From assembly GCA_021401465.1 (NCBI GenBank), contig JADDMT010000266.1, forward strand, positions 1 to 21,906: a DNA stretch of 21,906 nucleotides, read 5' to 3'. Below, piece after piece: positions 9,167 through 18,779 of this stretch (its first letter is position 1; each line of letters opens with the position of its first letter). The notes below the pieces were generated by a model, which saw only the letters and a program-made list of their open reading frames with translations, did no database searches and had not been told where the DNA came from. The position numbers and the translations under genes are program-made. Source of the stretch: Teratosphaeria epicoccoides. Its lineage: Eukaryota; Ascomycota; Dothideomycetes; Mycosphaerellales; Teratosphaeriaceae.

Positions 9167-9359
9167 CCCTCTAATAGCCCCCCTATTGCCTACCGCAACC
9201 GTTAAGCTAGTAACTTAAACTACATGCGTAGAGTACCTGCCTTTAGTTAACTTACAAGGGGACCGAATAATGCAATAATAGATAACGCGGCTGTCACGCA
9301 TGTGCGCTGACTATACTCGTGCTAGCCTACTAGCATGAAAATGTGGCGAGGCCTACGCT

Positions 9360-9373
9360 AGGAGCGCGCTCCT
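9360..9373. promoter_or_regulatory. 14-bp perfect palindrome upstream of antisense promoter, copy B
   Basis: AGGAGCGCGCTCCT is its own reverse complement. It lies about 195 bp upstream of the antisense TATA box and is unchanged in copy C (11399-11412), although bases on both sides differ. A binding site for a dimeric regulator is possible; nothing shows which. Confidence 0.5.
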
Positions 9374-9520
9374 GCTGTTTCTAGCGGCGCGCGCAGAGCG
9401 TCCGCGTACTTTCCTACTACCCTAAGGTTCTGTAACACGTTCTTCACGGTCACGACTAAATAGGGACAGCTAAGCTACTTAGCAAGGCTAGCGCACATAC
9501 TCGCCCTATAATTTCAAGGA

Positions 9521-9721
9521 TTAACTAAAGTACGTGCTTATAGTGTCCTAATATCTCGATCTGCATGTAAAGCGAAGATGTTACAAAGCCGCCTAACATG
9601 TAACAGGTTAAAACCCGCCCGAGTTAGTAGCCTCTGCCCTGTACTCGCTACGAAGGTGTTAAGGTGTATACATGACATATGTTACATAGGCTATCTACCT
9701 ATTTACCCTTACGTGGTATAA
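9521..9721 (+). other. Stop-free 66-codon frame near the 3' LTR, copy B
   Basis: The frame reads 66 codons without a stop and ends at TAA 9719-9721. The equivalent frame in copy C (minus, 11051-11251) is also open and ends at the same TAA. Neither begins with ATG: TTA here, TTG in copy C. It contains several Cys and Arg/Lys and ends YIGYLPIYPYVV in both copies. It could be chance, an exon, or a remnant of an extra gene. Confidence 0.25.
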
Positions 9722-9787
9722 GCATGCTATATCTCATACCCTATATGTTCTGCGTGTATTACTTAGTAAGGCTAGGGACATCCTCAT

Positions 9788-9801
9788 AGGAGGAGGGGTA
9801 G
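9788..9801 (+). other. Polypurine tract, copy B
   Basis: AGGAGGAGGGGTAG abuts the TGATACAG start of the 3' LTR. It is the expected plus-strand primer. Copy C has the same tract, without the T interruption, on the minus strand. Confidence 0.85.
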
Positions 9802-10163
9802 TGATACAGTTAATACTAGGGGGCCATTAGAACTACATAGGTTCTAATGCCTGCCCTTAGCATGTAGTGACCCTACTACATATAGTAAGGGGGTCCTTCG
9901 TACATACGTTAGCTTGTATGTCGTCTAAGAGGGATTAGTTATTAACGTAGGACGCCCCTACGTCGCTAAACCTATAGTACCCCTACGGGGTTAGGCTCGG
10001 ACATGCTTTCCCTAATTAAGTAGCGTTAGGGGTTATAAGCACCCTTAGCGCTACCTCTGCGATAAGCAGAAAGCAGCGCTATCTTGTACCTACTAAAAGG
10101 TCGGATTACTCTGTCATACTACGAGATATTTCTATATCATATAGCATATATACATCTATATTA
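9802..10163 (+). repeat. Copy B 3' LTR
   Basis: 362 bp, TGATACAG to TATATTA, same length as the 5' LTR. It differs from it by scattered transitions, and the U3 hairpin and TATA box remain recognisable. It is followed by the CAAGG target-site copy. Confidence 0.95.
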
Positions 10164-10168
10164 CAAGG
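10164..10168. repeat. Target-site duplication CAAGG, right copy
   Basis: Identical to 1985-1989 and placed directly after the last base of the copy B 3' LTR. Confidence 0.93.
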
Positions 10169-10610
10169 ACTTGTAGAGGCAAAAGGCGCTACGCGAGAAT
10201 AGTACGTAGGAGACATTGTCAAGAGGGCTAATGCTAACTTCTACTAGGTCGTACGTAATTGTTAGGTTAGCGTAGTGTTAGCCTAACACAAGGATTAAGC
10301 TAGGCCTTAATGTCATTAATAGTAGGCGTTTGTACGCATGTAGTAGATGTTTAAGCAGACACTAACAGAGGGAGTAAGGGCCATAATGGCGAAAGGGCAA
10401 ATGTTAGTAACTATAGTAGTAAGGCAAGCGATTATGATAGTAACGACTAGCTAATGCAGGGAATAGAGGAGCCATTGTCGCAGGACACACTACATGACAG
10501 TGTTATGACAACGAGGTTAGTTTCTTATCTAACATTACGACCATAATTGCTAACATGTACTTGTCTAGTATAAAAGCCACTATAGTTAATAAGCCCTAAC
10601 CTAGACATAC
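10169..10610. pseudogene. Sequence S, 3' part, degraded
   Basis: This is the spacer between the two inverted elements and the continuation of S after removal of copy B. In the phase of the 1347-1989 frame the reading goes on (first codon split as G at 1989 plus AC at 10169-10170), with stops becoming frequent after about 30 codons. A second frame, from 10173, is comparably open for about 30 codons and again around 10350-10450 (VRAIMAKGQM is readable). So a frameshift or an intron may lie here. No domain is recognised. It ends abruptly at the copy C 3' LTR. Confidence 0.4.
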
Positions 10611-10970
10611 TAATATAGATGTATATGCTATATGATATAGAAATATCTCGTAGTGTGACAGAGTAATCCGACCTTTTAGTAGGTACAAGACAGCGCTACT
10701 TTCTGCTTATCGCAGAGGTAGCGCTAAGGGTGCTTATAACCCCTGACGCTCCTTAATTAGGGAAAGCATGTCTGAGCCTAACTACGTAGAGGTACTGTAG
10801 GGTTAGTGACATAGGGGCGTCCTACGTCGACAACTAATCCCTCTTAGACAACATACAAGCTAATGTATGTACGAAGGACCCCCTTGCTATATGTAGCAGG
10901 GTTACTACATGCTAAGGGCGGGCATTAGAACCTATGCGGTTCTAATAGCCCCCTAGTATTAACCGTATTA
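10611..10970 (-). repeat. Copy C 3' LTR
   Basis: 360 bp on the minus strand. The 5' end reads TAATACGG instead of TGATACGG, a G to A change. It matches the copy B 3' LTR with scattered transitions. Confidence 0.94.
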
Positions 10971-10984
10971 CTGCCCCTCCTCCT
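10971..10984 (-). other. Polypurine tract, copy C
   Basis: The minus strand reads AGGAGGAGGGGCAG directly before the 3' LTR. Copy B has GGGGTAG at the same place, so the C to T change (CAG to TAG) is visible here too. Confidence 0.85.
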
Positions 10985-11398
10985 ATGAGGATATCCCTAG
11001 CCTTACTAAGTAATGCATGTAGAACGTATAGAGTACGGGATATAGCACGCTTATACTACGTAAGGGTAAATAGGTAGATAGCCTATGTAACATGTGTTAT
11101 ATGTATACCTTAACACCTTCGTAGCGAGTACAGGGCGGAGGCTGCTAACTCGGGCGGGTTTTAACCCGTTACATGTTAAGTAGCTTCGTAACACCTTCGC
11201 TTTACATGCAGATCGAGATATTAGGACACTACGAGCACGTACTTTAGTCAATCCTTGAAATTATAGGGCGAGCATGCGCGCTAGCCTCGCCAAGTAGCTT
11301 AGCTGTCCCTATTTAGTCGTGACTGTAAAGAACATGTTGTAGAACCTTAGGGTAGTAGGAAAGTACGCGTACGCTCTATACGCGCCGCTCGAAACGGC

Positions 11399-11412
11399 AG
11401 GAGCGCGCTCCT
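11399..11412. promoter_or_regulatory. 14-bp perfect palindrome, copy C
   Basis: AGGAGCGCGCTCCT is identical to 9360-9373 of copy B and about 195 bp upstream of the antisense TATA box. Confidence 0.5.
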
Positions 11413-11605
11413 AGCGCGGGCCTCGCCACATTTTCATGCTAGTAGGCTAGTACGAGTGTAGTCGGCATACATGCGTAATAGCCGCGTTATCCGTTATTAC
11501 ATCATTTAGTCCCCTTGTAAGTTAACTAAAGGCAGGTACTCTGCGCATGTAGTTCGAGTTACTAGCTTAACGGTTGTAGTAGGCAACAGGGGGGCTGTTA
11601 GAGGG

Positions 11606-11613
11606 TATAAAAA
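11606..11613 (+). promoter_or_regulatory. TATA box of the antisense gene, copy C
   Basis: TATAAAAA within GAGGGTATAAAAACC, 165 bp before the start codon position at 11778. Position and sequence match copy B. Confidence 0.65.
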
Positions 11614-11777
11614 CCTCGTCGCTTTCCTAAACTTCCTATTCTAAGATACTAACATTGACCTCCGCTCCTATTTCGCTTAGCTTGCGCCTCGCTATGTCTG
11701 CGGGTCTATACTAGAGCTTCTTCTTCTTTAATCAATTAATCAAGATCAATTAACCTGTCTTAGCTATAATAGCTTAT

Positions 11778-13190
11778 GTGCTACAGACTAAGTTCGACAC
11801 TACTCGCTCTGCCCGCGATCGTCGCTTATGTCGACGATGCCTTAACAACCTTAGTAGCCAAGCTGCACACATCTCTCCTCCGCGTGTTAGTAAGGTGTCC
11901 CCTACCCGCGAGGTATGCATGACTTGTACTAACCGAAGCGTAGCTAAGATCTACGTTAGCGGATTTAATGAGGGCAGTGTCTACTACAATTATGTTAACT
12001 ATAATAGTAAGCATCAAAAATGCCAAGACCTACCTAAAGAGGTGTATAGTAAGTATAACTAGCTCTGCTGTAACATCGATAACTTCTAGAGTACGCGCGA
12101 CAAGGGGATTACTAAAGGCACTCTGACTATAAACAGGCTACAGGCTAAGTACTACGAGGCACTCGCCTACCTGCTTAGCGCCCTCTCGTGCTTCATCGCG
12201 ACTACGAACTGTTCTCATAGCAGTGTTCGCTTCGACTCTCTACTAACAGGTGAAAACGTTTGTCTAGGTCTAATCGTAGACTTAGTCTAGAAGATCTTGA
12301 AGGTACTAACTGTTAGGGTCGAGACCTTCGCCATAGTACGCATATAGTGCGGGTACCCTCTAAGTATAAATGCTAACTTTCTCCGCTAGGCTAACGTTAG
12401 CGTCGAGAAATATCCGACTAGCCGTTAGCGTTAGCAACTCGGGGCCCTTGCCTCTATTAACGATGACTTTAAGACGCAGATAATTAGCAAGAAGGTTATC
12501 AAGCAATTTACTGCTCCTGCCGCTAAGGCCAAGCCCTAGCGCCATACCGAGAGACAGCCTGCCTCTAAGCCGGTCCTAAGGACTAAGCCGTAAGTTACTT
12601 ACTCGAATCCTGTCGCGTGCGTATAGCTAACACATTGTAGCGCCGCTGCCTACGCCGCCTTAGCGCTACTATCTAAGAAGAAGAAGAAGGCTAGGGCCAA
12701 AATTAAGGTTAGCGACGAGGAAGCCGAACCTTCCCTGCTTGCGACCTGTACTATGTCTGTCAAGACGCTAAGGTACAAGCCTCTAGGCTAGATCTTTGAG
12801 GATGAGGAGGATGACGACGTCTAGGATACCTTCGGTCCTAATGTGATCCCTTCGCACTATAGTGTTACCATACTAGTTGCGCCTAAGGGGGACACTAAGT
12901 CCGATAATGTAGTCGACACTTATGTCAAGAAGCGTAAGATGATCTCGAGGGCCGAGCACGACAGCCGCAAGCGCGCTCGAGTCTCTTCGCCTTCTAATGC
13001 TAAGGATAAGGTAGTCGTCGCGACTAGGCGTAGTAAGGATGTCGCTAGTTCTCTGGCTACTATAGGCTCTAAAGACAAGCTCCCTTGCAACCTACTAAAG
13101 AAGAAGATACTAGCCTCTCTTTGTAGCGTTACTACCCCTGTTACTCATAGTCGCTTTAGGGTGTTTAGTAGACCCCGTGCGAGTAGGTAG
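11778..13190 (+). pseudogene. Copy C antisense gene, two exons, unknown protein, RIP-damaged
   Basis: The frame corresponds codon for codon to 8993-7581 of copy B. The start is GTG here but ATG in copy B, so copy C may have lost its start. Removing the intron at 12590-12640 gives 454 codons including the stop, with about ten in-frame stops, all TAG. Two CxxC pairs are intact (Cys18/21 and Cys47/50), suggesting a small zinc-binding N terminus. Exon 2 has five lysines (283-287), an acidic run (EDEEDDD, 324-330), and basic clusters KKRK and RKRAR. Codon 321 is TAG (12789-12791) where copy B has CAG. The last 115 codons are open. I recognise no family. It is not an LTR-element env: no signal peptide or transmembrane segment is evident. 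A nuclear DNA- or RNA-binding role is a guess from the charge pattern. Confidence 0.82.
12590..12640 (+). other. Spliceosomal intron of the antisense gene, copy C
   Basis: GTAAGT at 12590, a branch-like GCTAAC (12625-12630), and TAG at 12638-12640. 51 bp, the same position and length as in copy B. Copy B has GCTGAC at the branch, so both fit CTRAC. The unspliced frame stops at once (TAA in the donor); the spliced frame is continuous with the open 115-codon tail. Confidence 0.82.
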
Positions 13191-13405
13191 TCCCTAGCAG
13201 ACCGTAACAAGAAAGACTCTCCTACTTCGGGTTCGGTTAGGAAGCCCCTAACTAGTAGTTGCTAAGCATTAGCTACGAAGCTAATCCGAGCATGTCTCTT
13301 GTTCTCCTTAGGTTTATTCTAGGTGTGCCTTTAGGCATTAATGATGTATAAGTAGGGCGTTTGCTTCTTGTTATTACTCCGCGCGTTATGCGCTACATAC
13401 ATGTG
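13191..13405. other. Gap between convergent genes, copy C
   Basis: 215 bp, the counterpart of 7366-7580, with no coding signal. Confidence 0.6.
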
Positions 13406-16400
13406 TTAAGAATTCTGCTCTAAAGCCCTTATCTTCCTACAAATCGACCTTCTTAAGCCCTGCTTACGCCTCCTCTACTCTTCGAATTCACGAATAGCTT
13501 CTAGAGTGTTCTTGTAGTCTTCGGCTAGAACCTATTATGTGTACTTAGGTAGGTATCCTTTCTACTTCACTAGATAGTACGTTACGCCCTTACGCCGCAT
13601 ACTGTCCTTAATACCCTCGACTTCCTACTCTTCGTTCTCTTCTGCTACTAGCATTAGGTCCGCGGGCTCTTCGCCCTCGCGCTGTACCTATAGTTCGAGT
13701 AGAGATACGTAGAAGACGTCATGTACATGATACGACAATAGTAACGATAGCTAGTACGCCTACGAGCCTATCGCGTTGCGTATCTAGAAGGGTCCGACGA
13801 ACCTTGGCGTCATCTTCTTGCTTAGAAGTTTTAGCTTGAGATTCTTCGTTAATAGTAACACCTTCGTACTAACTACGTACTACATTAGTTTAGCATAGGC
13901 GTTATTATGTTTAATCTAGGATTCTGAGGCCTTTTCCTAGTGTTCTATTAGTACTGAATGTACCTCGCGCATACGGCGCGCTAATTCCGCGGCGGCTAGC
14001 ACCCTCTCCTTCGAAGACTCGTCCCGAGGCGGTTCTAGGTGTATTTCTAGATTAAAGCTATAAAGAATCTGAAATGGCGACATGCGCATAGTAGCATGCA
14101 CGCTGTTATTAACTGCAAATTCCGCCATAGGAATTACATCGGCCTAGGCATCCTAGTTCTTAGCGTAGTAGCACTAAAGGTACTACTTAAGAGTCTAGTT
14201 CATACGTTTAGTCTGACTATTAGTCTGTAGATAGAATGCTGTACTTAGGTAGTACTTAACACGCGCCTTAAACACAAATTCTTGCTAGTATTTACTAGTA
14301 AAGACAGAACCTCGATCTGATAGGATACTTCGGGGGACACTAAAGCGCCGTATAACTTTGTCGCAAAGTAGTCGCGTAAGCTCGCCGCTTGTGCATCTTT
14401 TCGTACATAGGATGAAGACATTCATCTTAGAGTATTAGTTGACTACTACAAGGACAGCATTAACTACATCGCCTCTCTACTTTACTAGCGGCAAATTAGT
14501 AATGAAATCTATGGTCAAGTCCTGCTATAGTCTCTCTAGTAGTAGGAGCGCCTAAGTATCACTATAGGGGCGATAGCGCCGAGATTTGCTAACCTAGCAT
14601 GTCTAGCAGGATTTGACATAGTTAGAGACATCCTGTTCTAGCGTAGGCTACTAGTATTTGCGTCTAAGAAGTGCGTTTGTCTTCTCTACGCCAAAATAGC
14701 CTGCGAGTTCATCGTCATAATGAATATAGAGGAGCTGCGAATAGAGTACGTAGTTAGTAGGTACGTAGAGCCTATTATTAAAGTACTACAAGTCGCCTGA
14801 CTTAGTCTAGTACTTTAGACCGCCTGCAGTGTCCTGGAGGGCTACACCCTTATTAATCAACTCCGGTTCTCGCTCTTGTAACCGCTAAATAAGTCTTGAG
14901 ACTTCTTTGAAGGGTTCTTTAGACATCGCATGCTTACTACATGTAAGCCGGTTAACTACCGCACGGATCGAGCTAGACATAGTCGCTATAACTGCCAGAT
15001 AGGAGGGTTTGTCACTAGCGGAGGCCATGAGGCCCTATTAGACCTGTAGTCGACCTACAAGAGGAGCTAACGACAGATCGCCGCCCTAAACTACAAGCTT
15101 CGTTTGTAGCGTAGGGAGAAGCTGTTAGTTACCCTCCTCCCTAGTGTTATAGTCCGGTCGTCGCGAAGGACTATTAGCCGGATTCGTCTTTCTAGAACAA
15201 TGCTAGATAACGAAGTCAAAGCTAGCGAGGAAAGTCGCCTACCTTGCTTACTAACTACTTAGCTACTTCACGCCTATGAAGCTACGAAGGTTATTATAGT
15301 TAGTAAGTACCTTAATAAGGTACGCTGCGCCTTCGAGGTAGTGTCGGTACTCCTTAAAGCCGTTAACAATAGCTAAAAGCTCTTAGTCGTAAGTCTTATA
15401 GTTAAGCTTAGCGCCTTACATCTTCTGCGACTAGAAGGTAATCAGGTACTATTGCGTACTACCTTCGTGTAACTAGAGCTGCGATATAATTGCGGCTATT
15501 ACGAATTTTGAAGCATTAGTCTCTATCTAGATCTTCGTAGCGGGGTCAAAGTGCTAAAGTATAGGCGTAGTTTAAAAGGCTGCTTTAAGTTTAGAGAAAG
15601 CCTTACCCTAAGCCTCCTCCTAAGGCACTATCCCTAGCTTTTTTCCTCGAATCGCGCCCTTTGCGAGGGCCATGAGAGGGGCCACGATCTTCGAGTAGGA
15701 TCGTATGAATCTGCAATAGAAGTTAGTAAATCCTAGGAACACCTATACTTCTCGGAGAGTAGTCGGCTATAGCTACTCTATGATTGCGGACACCCTTTAG
15801 TCATCTATGATGACTCCTTCTGTAGAGACAATGTATCTAAGGAACTTAATCCTATCCGTTAGGAATAAGCACTTCTTTAGGTTTGTGTACAGAGCAAACT
15901 TGTAGAGCTATTCGAGTACTATCCTTAAGTGCCGAATATGCTCTTCCTTTAAGTCAGAGTAGACTAGTATATCGTCTAAATATACTACGTAGCAGGTGTT
16001 AACGAGGCCGGCTAGGGCCCGGTTAATATACGCTTAGAACGTTGCTAGTACGTTAGTTAAGCTAAATGGCATCACTATATACTCGAAGTGTCTATACTAC
16101 GTTTAGAATGTAGTCTTCTACTTGTCGCCCTTTCGGATTAGTATCTAGTAGTAGGTGTCCTTTAAGTCGATAGACAAGAAGATAGCAGCGTAACTAAGGC
16201 GGTTAAGCGTCTCGCTAATAAGTAGTAGGGGGCAGCGGTTTTTCTAGGTTACTACGTTAAGGCCCCTATAGTTAATGTATAGGCAGAGTATGTTGTCCTT
16301 CTTTAGGACGAACATAACTAACGCTCTAGCCTCGCTGTCGCTTCGTTGGATCTACGCGTTCCTTTGCGCCTTGTAGAGGTAGTCTCGAAGTGTTTCGAGC

Positions 16401-18370
16401 TACGATTCTAACATAGGGTACAGAGGTCGATATAGAGGATTGTAACCCTCTTTAAGGTTAATTGCATGTTCCGCGTCTAGGGCCCGGGCATAGGCCGCAG
16501 CCTCTGCGTCGAAAATATCGGCATATTCCTCTAACTTAGGTAGAAGGGTAACGTCTTCCTTGACGTTCTGTATGTAGACCGCATACACGCATTAGACCTT
16601 CTTTATATCCTTGTAGAAGCTATGTGCGTCACGCATCTATACCGCAGGAACTTCGCCTATAGAGCCGTAGAACTAGTTGTTAGTAGCTCCATCAATAACG
16701 ACTCCCTGCTTGTAGCGCTAAGGGCGGCCGAGTAGGAGCTCCTTATTAGGAACGTCTTTAGCGTAGAAGACTTCGTTAGTCTTGCGCACTTCTCCCGAAG
16801 AGTCCGCGAGTTAGAGGCGCACGTTGTACGCGCCTTAAGCCGCTACGCCTTCGCCCTAAAAGGACTTCATGGTAGGTAGCAGGGCTCCTAGGATCGGCTT
16901 CAAACTAAGCCGTACGATTACCCTCTAGGGTATCACGTTAACCTCCGCAAGGTCATCTAACATATAGTCTACTAGCTTAAGCGAGCCATTAACTCGGACC
17001 GCACTAGATAGGCGCCAGGCAGGCCACGAGTCTACACTATCGGTAACAGACAGCTTAGATACCCGTAGTAGCTATTCGGTTGTCTTAGGCTTATCCTTCT
17101 TTCGCCTCCCCTCTAGGGAGGTTTCGGACACCTTGCTTACCTTCTTCCTATTACTTCGTTTAGGATAGCGAGCCGCCTAGTAGTCTCTCGCTCTACAGAT
17201 GTAGCAGCTACTCGGAGGCTTCTCGCTACTGTCTTTTAGCTCGGAGGGCTTGCTCCTCCGGAATGAACTACCGCGTTAGACGTAGCCCCTAGGGCGCTTG
17301 TAATAGCGGCCCTTTAGTAGGTCCTCGGGACTTAGACGCTTATTGTCCTTACTGCCTAATTTTCCATTTCGCTTCAAGGTGATTTCCATACGTGTCGCAA
17401 GGGACACGAGGTCTTGCCGAGTTGTCAGAAGTTCATAAAAAGTCATGATTATGTTCTGAAGATTGTCATCAAGTTTGACAAGCAAGTGCCATACGCGTTA
17501 CGTCTCGGTATAGGGTAGCATCTGTCTCTCGAGTATAGCGAGATAGGTAGCGAAGCTAGAGGTTGTTTGTCCCTTCTCCTACTTAGCCCTCTCGTACTCG
17601 ACAGACATAGTAAGGGCGCGATTCCCCGGATCCTCGACCTAGTCGACACAGAACTAGCGAAAGTCCGCCTATGTATACGTTCTATTATAGACCCGCATAA
17701 GGTTATACCGCTTATGCTAATTGTTGCGAGGTTCCTTATCCTCTTCGAGCTATATCATACTAAAGGCGACTTATTCGCCCTCTGTAGAATATCCGTGTAG
17801 GTTAAGCACGAAAACTGCCTTACACGCCTGCAAGAAAGTTCGAGCCTCCTTTAAGGTGTCTCCCTTAAATAGCTTCGGGTTACGTGCGTTACGACTGCCT
17901 CCTAGTTAGCCTACTATGGCCCTGAATTTAGGCACTAGGTTCGCAGGCATACGCGGAGAGTCTACGCCTCCTAGTAAGTTGTCTTCGCGGGTCCCTAGCG
18001 TGAAATCTCGCTAGATTTCTTCGTCTGCTAGTTTATTAGTACCGCTTATAGCGACGTCTTCGTCGTCCTCGCTGTTATCGCTGCTAGGAGCGGTGCGGCT
18101 CTAGCTCTAGTTCGCAAGGCAGTTCGCGACCTAATCGACAATCATGGCTACAAGGGCTAGGTTAATAGTCGGGGTTAGCTGCGGTCCCTATGCGGGGGGT
18201 CTATTGCCTTGTCTGCCGCGTAATTAGCCTCTAGCGGAACTATCGCTCGATATAGTGTCGCTCGCAGGGGGTACTTCTGCAGGCTAGTTACTCAGGCTAG
18301 CTTCGCTATCGCGGGCGCTTAGGATGGCGCTCGCTACGCGTTAGTTGCGAGTTCGTAGTACTCTAGACAT
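13406..18370 (-). pseudogene. Copy C Gag-Pol polyprotein, RIP-inactivated
   Basis: The minus-strand frame from ATG 18370 to TAA 13406-13408 is 4,965 bp, exactly the length in copy B. The same domains are in the same places: zinc-knuckle region near 17200, the LDDLAEVN protease motif near 16950, YLDD at 15971-15982, integrase roughly 14730-14000, and chromodomain near 13480-13625. The knuckle Cys at residue 401 is Arg here. Lys again replaces the catalytic integrase Glu. Many TAG stops coincide with those of copy B; others are private, for example a codon that is CAG in C but TAG in B at 2590-2592. The longest open pieces are short (69 codons at 17276-17485, 63 at 13937-14128). The gene is inactive. 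Confidence 0.94.
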
Positions 18371-18404
18371 ATCGTAGTATTCTCTGCTAGACTGCAAAGC
18401 AGGG

Positions 18405-18419
18405 GGGAGAAAGCAGAAC
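18405..18419 (-). other. Probable self-priming site, copy C
   Basis: The minus strand after the 5' LTR reads GTTCTGCTTTCTCCC, identical to copy B. CTGCTTTCT (minus, 18408-18416) can pair with AGAAAGCAG in the LTR (minus, 18505-18513), about 30 bp after its TATAAG. Confidence 0.55.
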
Positions 18420-18779
18420 TAATATAGATGTATATGCTATATGATATGAAAATATCTCGTAGTGTGACAGAGTAATCCGACCTTTTAGTAGGTACAAGAC
18501 AGCGCTGCTTTCTGCTTATTGCAGAGGTAGCGCTAAGGGTACTTATAACCCTTGACGCTCCTTAATTAGGGAAAGCATGTCTAAGCCTAACCCCGCAGGG
18601 GTACCGTAGGGTTAGCGACGTAGGGGCGTCCTACGTCGACAACTGATCCTACTTAGACGACATACAAGCTAACGTATGTACGAAGGACCCCCTTACTATA
18701 TGTAGTAGGGTTACTACATGCCAAGGGCAGGCATTAGAACCTATGCGGTTCTAATGGCCTCCTAGTATTAACCGTATCA
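18420..18779 (-). repeat. Copy C 5' LTR
   Basis: 360 bp, minus strand, TGATACGG (ending 18779) to TATATTA (18420). TATAAG at 18542-18547 on the minus strand. Its outer edge abuts the truncated pol of element E. Confidence 0.95.

Larger units (their letters stand above)
8994..9787. other. Promoter region of the antisense gene and pre-PPT stretch, copy B
   Basis: About 0.8 kb, mostly non-coding, present in both B and C at nearly the same length. It holds the antisense TATA box (9158-9166), a 14-bp perfect palindrome (9360-9373), and a plus-strand stop-free frame of 66 codons (9521-9721) without ATG. The last 70 bp lead into the polypurine tract. Confidence 0.6.
1990..10163 (+). mobile_element. 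Copy B: complete chromovirus (Ty3/gypsy) with antisense gene
   Basis: This is an 8,174-bp element with 362-bp LTRs, a polypurine tract and a CAAGG target duplication. Internal order: leader, Gag-Pol frame (2401-7365, plus), antisense gene (7581-8993, minus), a 0.8-kb non-coding stretch, PPT, 3' LTR. The chromodomain at the Pol C terminus and the single Gag-Pol frame place it among chromoviruses of the Tf1/sushi type. It carries more than 80 in-frame stops in Gag-Pol and is dead. It interrupts the older sequence S and is inverted relative to copy C. Confidence 0.93.
10985..11777. other. Antisense promoter region, copy C
   Basis: This is the counterpart of 8994-9787 in copy B, with one net base of length difference. 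It holds the stop-free minus frame 11051-11251, the palindrome AGGAGCGCGCTCCT (11399-11412) and the TATA box (11606-11613). The remaining sequence is non-coding. A CGGGTT-TT-AACCCG foldback lies near 11155-11170. Confidence 0.6.
1990..18779. repeat. Giant inverted repeat formed by copies B and C
   Basis: Arms 1990-10163 and 10611-18779 are two full-length copies of one element in opposite orientation, separated by 447 bp. Through the coding parts the positions map exactly by subtraction from 20771 (for example 2401 to 18370 and 8993 to 11778). The arms are therefore colinear without net indels over about 6.6 kb. Confidence 0.92.
10611..18779 (-). mobile_element. Copy C: full-length chromovirus, minus strand
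   Basis: 8,169 bp with two 360-bp LTRs and the same internal order as copy B: Gag-Pol 18370-13406, antisense gene 11778-13190, non-coding stretch, PPT. Flanking pentamers do not match: CATAC at 10606-10610 and TTTAG at 18780-18784. The outer side abuts element E and the inner side abuts S. The missing duplication suggests that a rearrangement, or recombination between two insertions, produced this copy. Confidence 0.9.

Noticed and set aside
11826..12026. Minus-strand frame of 66 codons
   Set aside because: It is opposite exon 1 of the antisense gene, which has the better case: conserved start, intron, and continuity to 13190.
12360..12545. Minus-strand frame of 61 codons
   Set aside because: It is the complement of exon 1 of the antisense gene, with no start or conserved context of its own.
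17449..17800. Open frames on both strands (17449-17649 minus, 17567-17800 plus)
   Set aside because: Out of phase with the Gag frame (17276-17485 and onward), which shows recognisable Gag; these are shadows.
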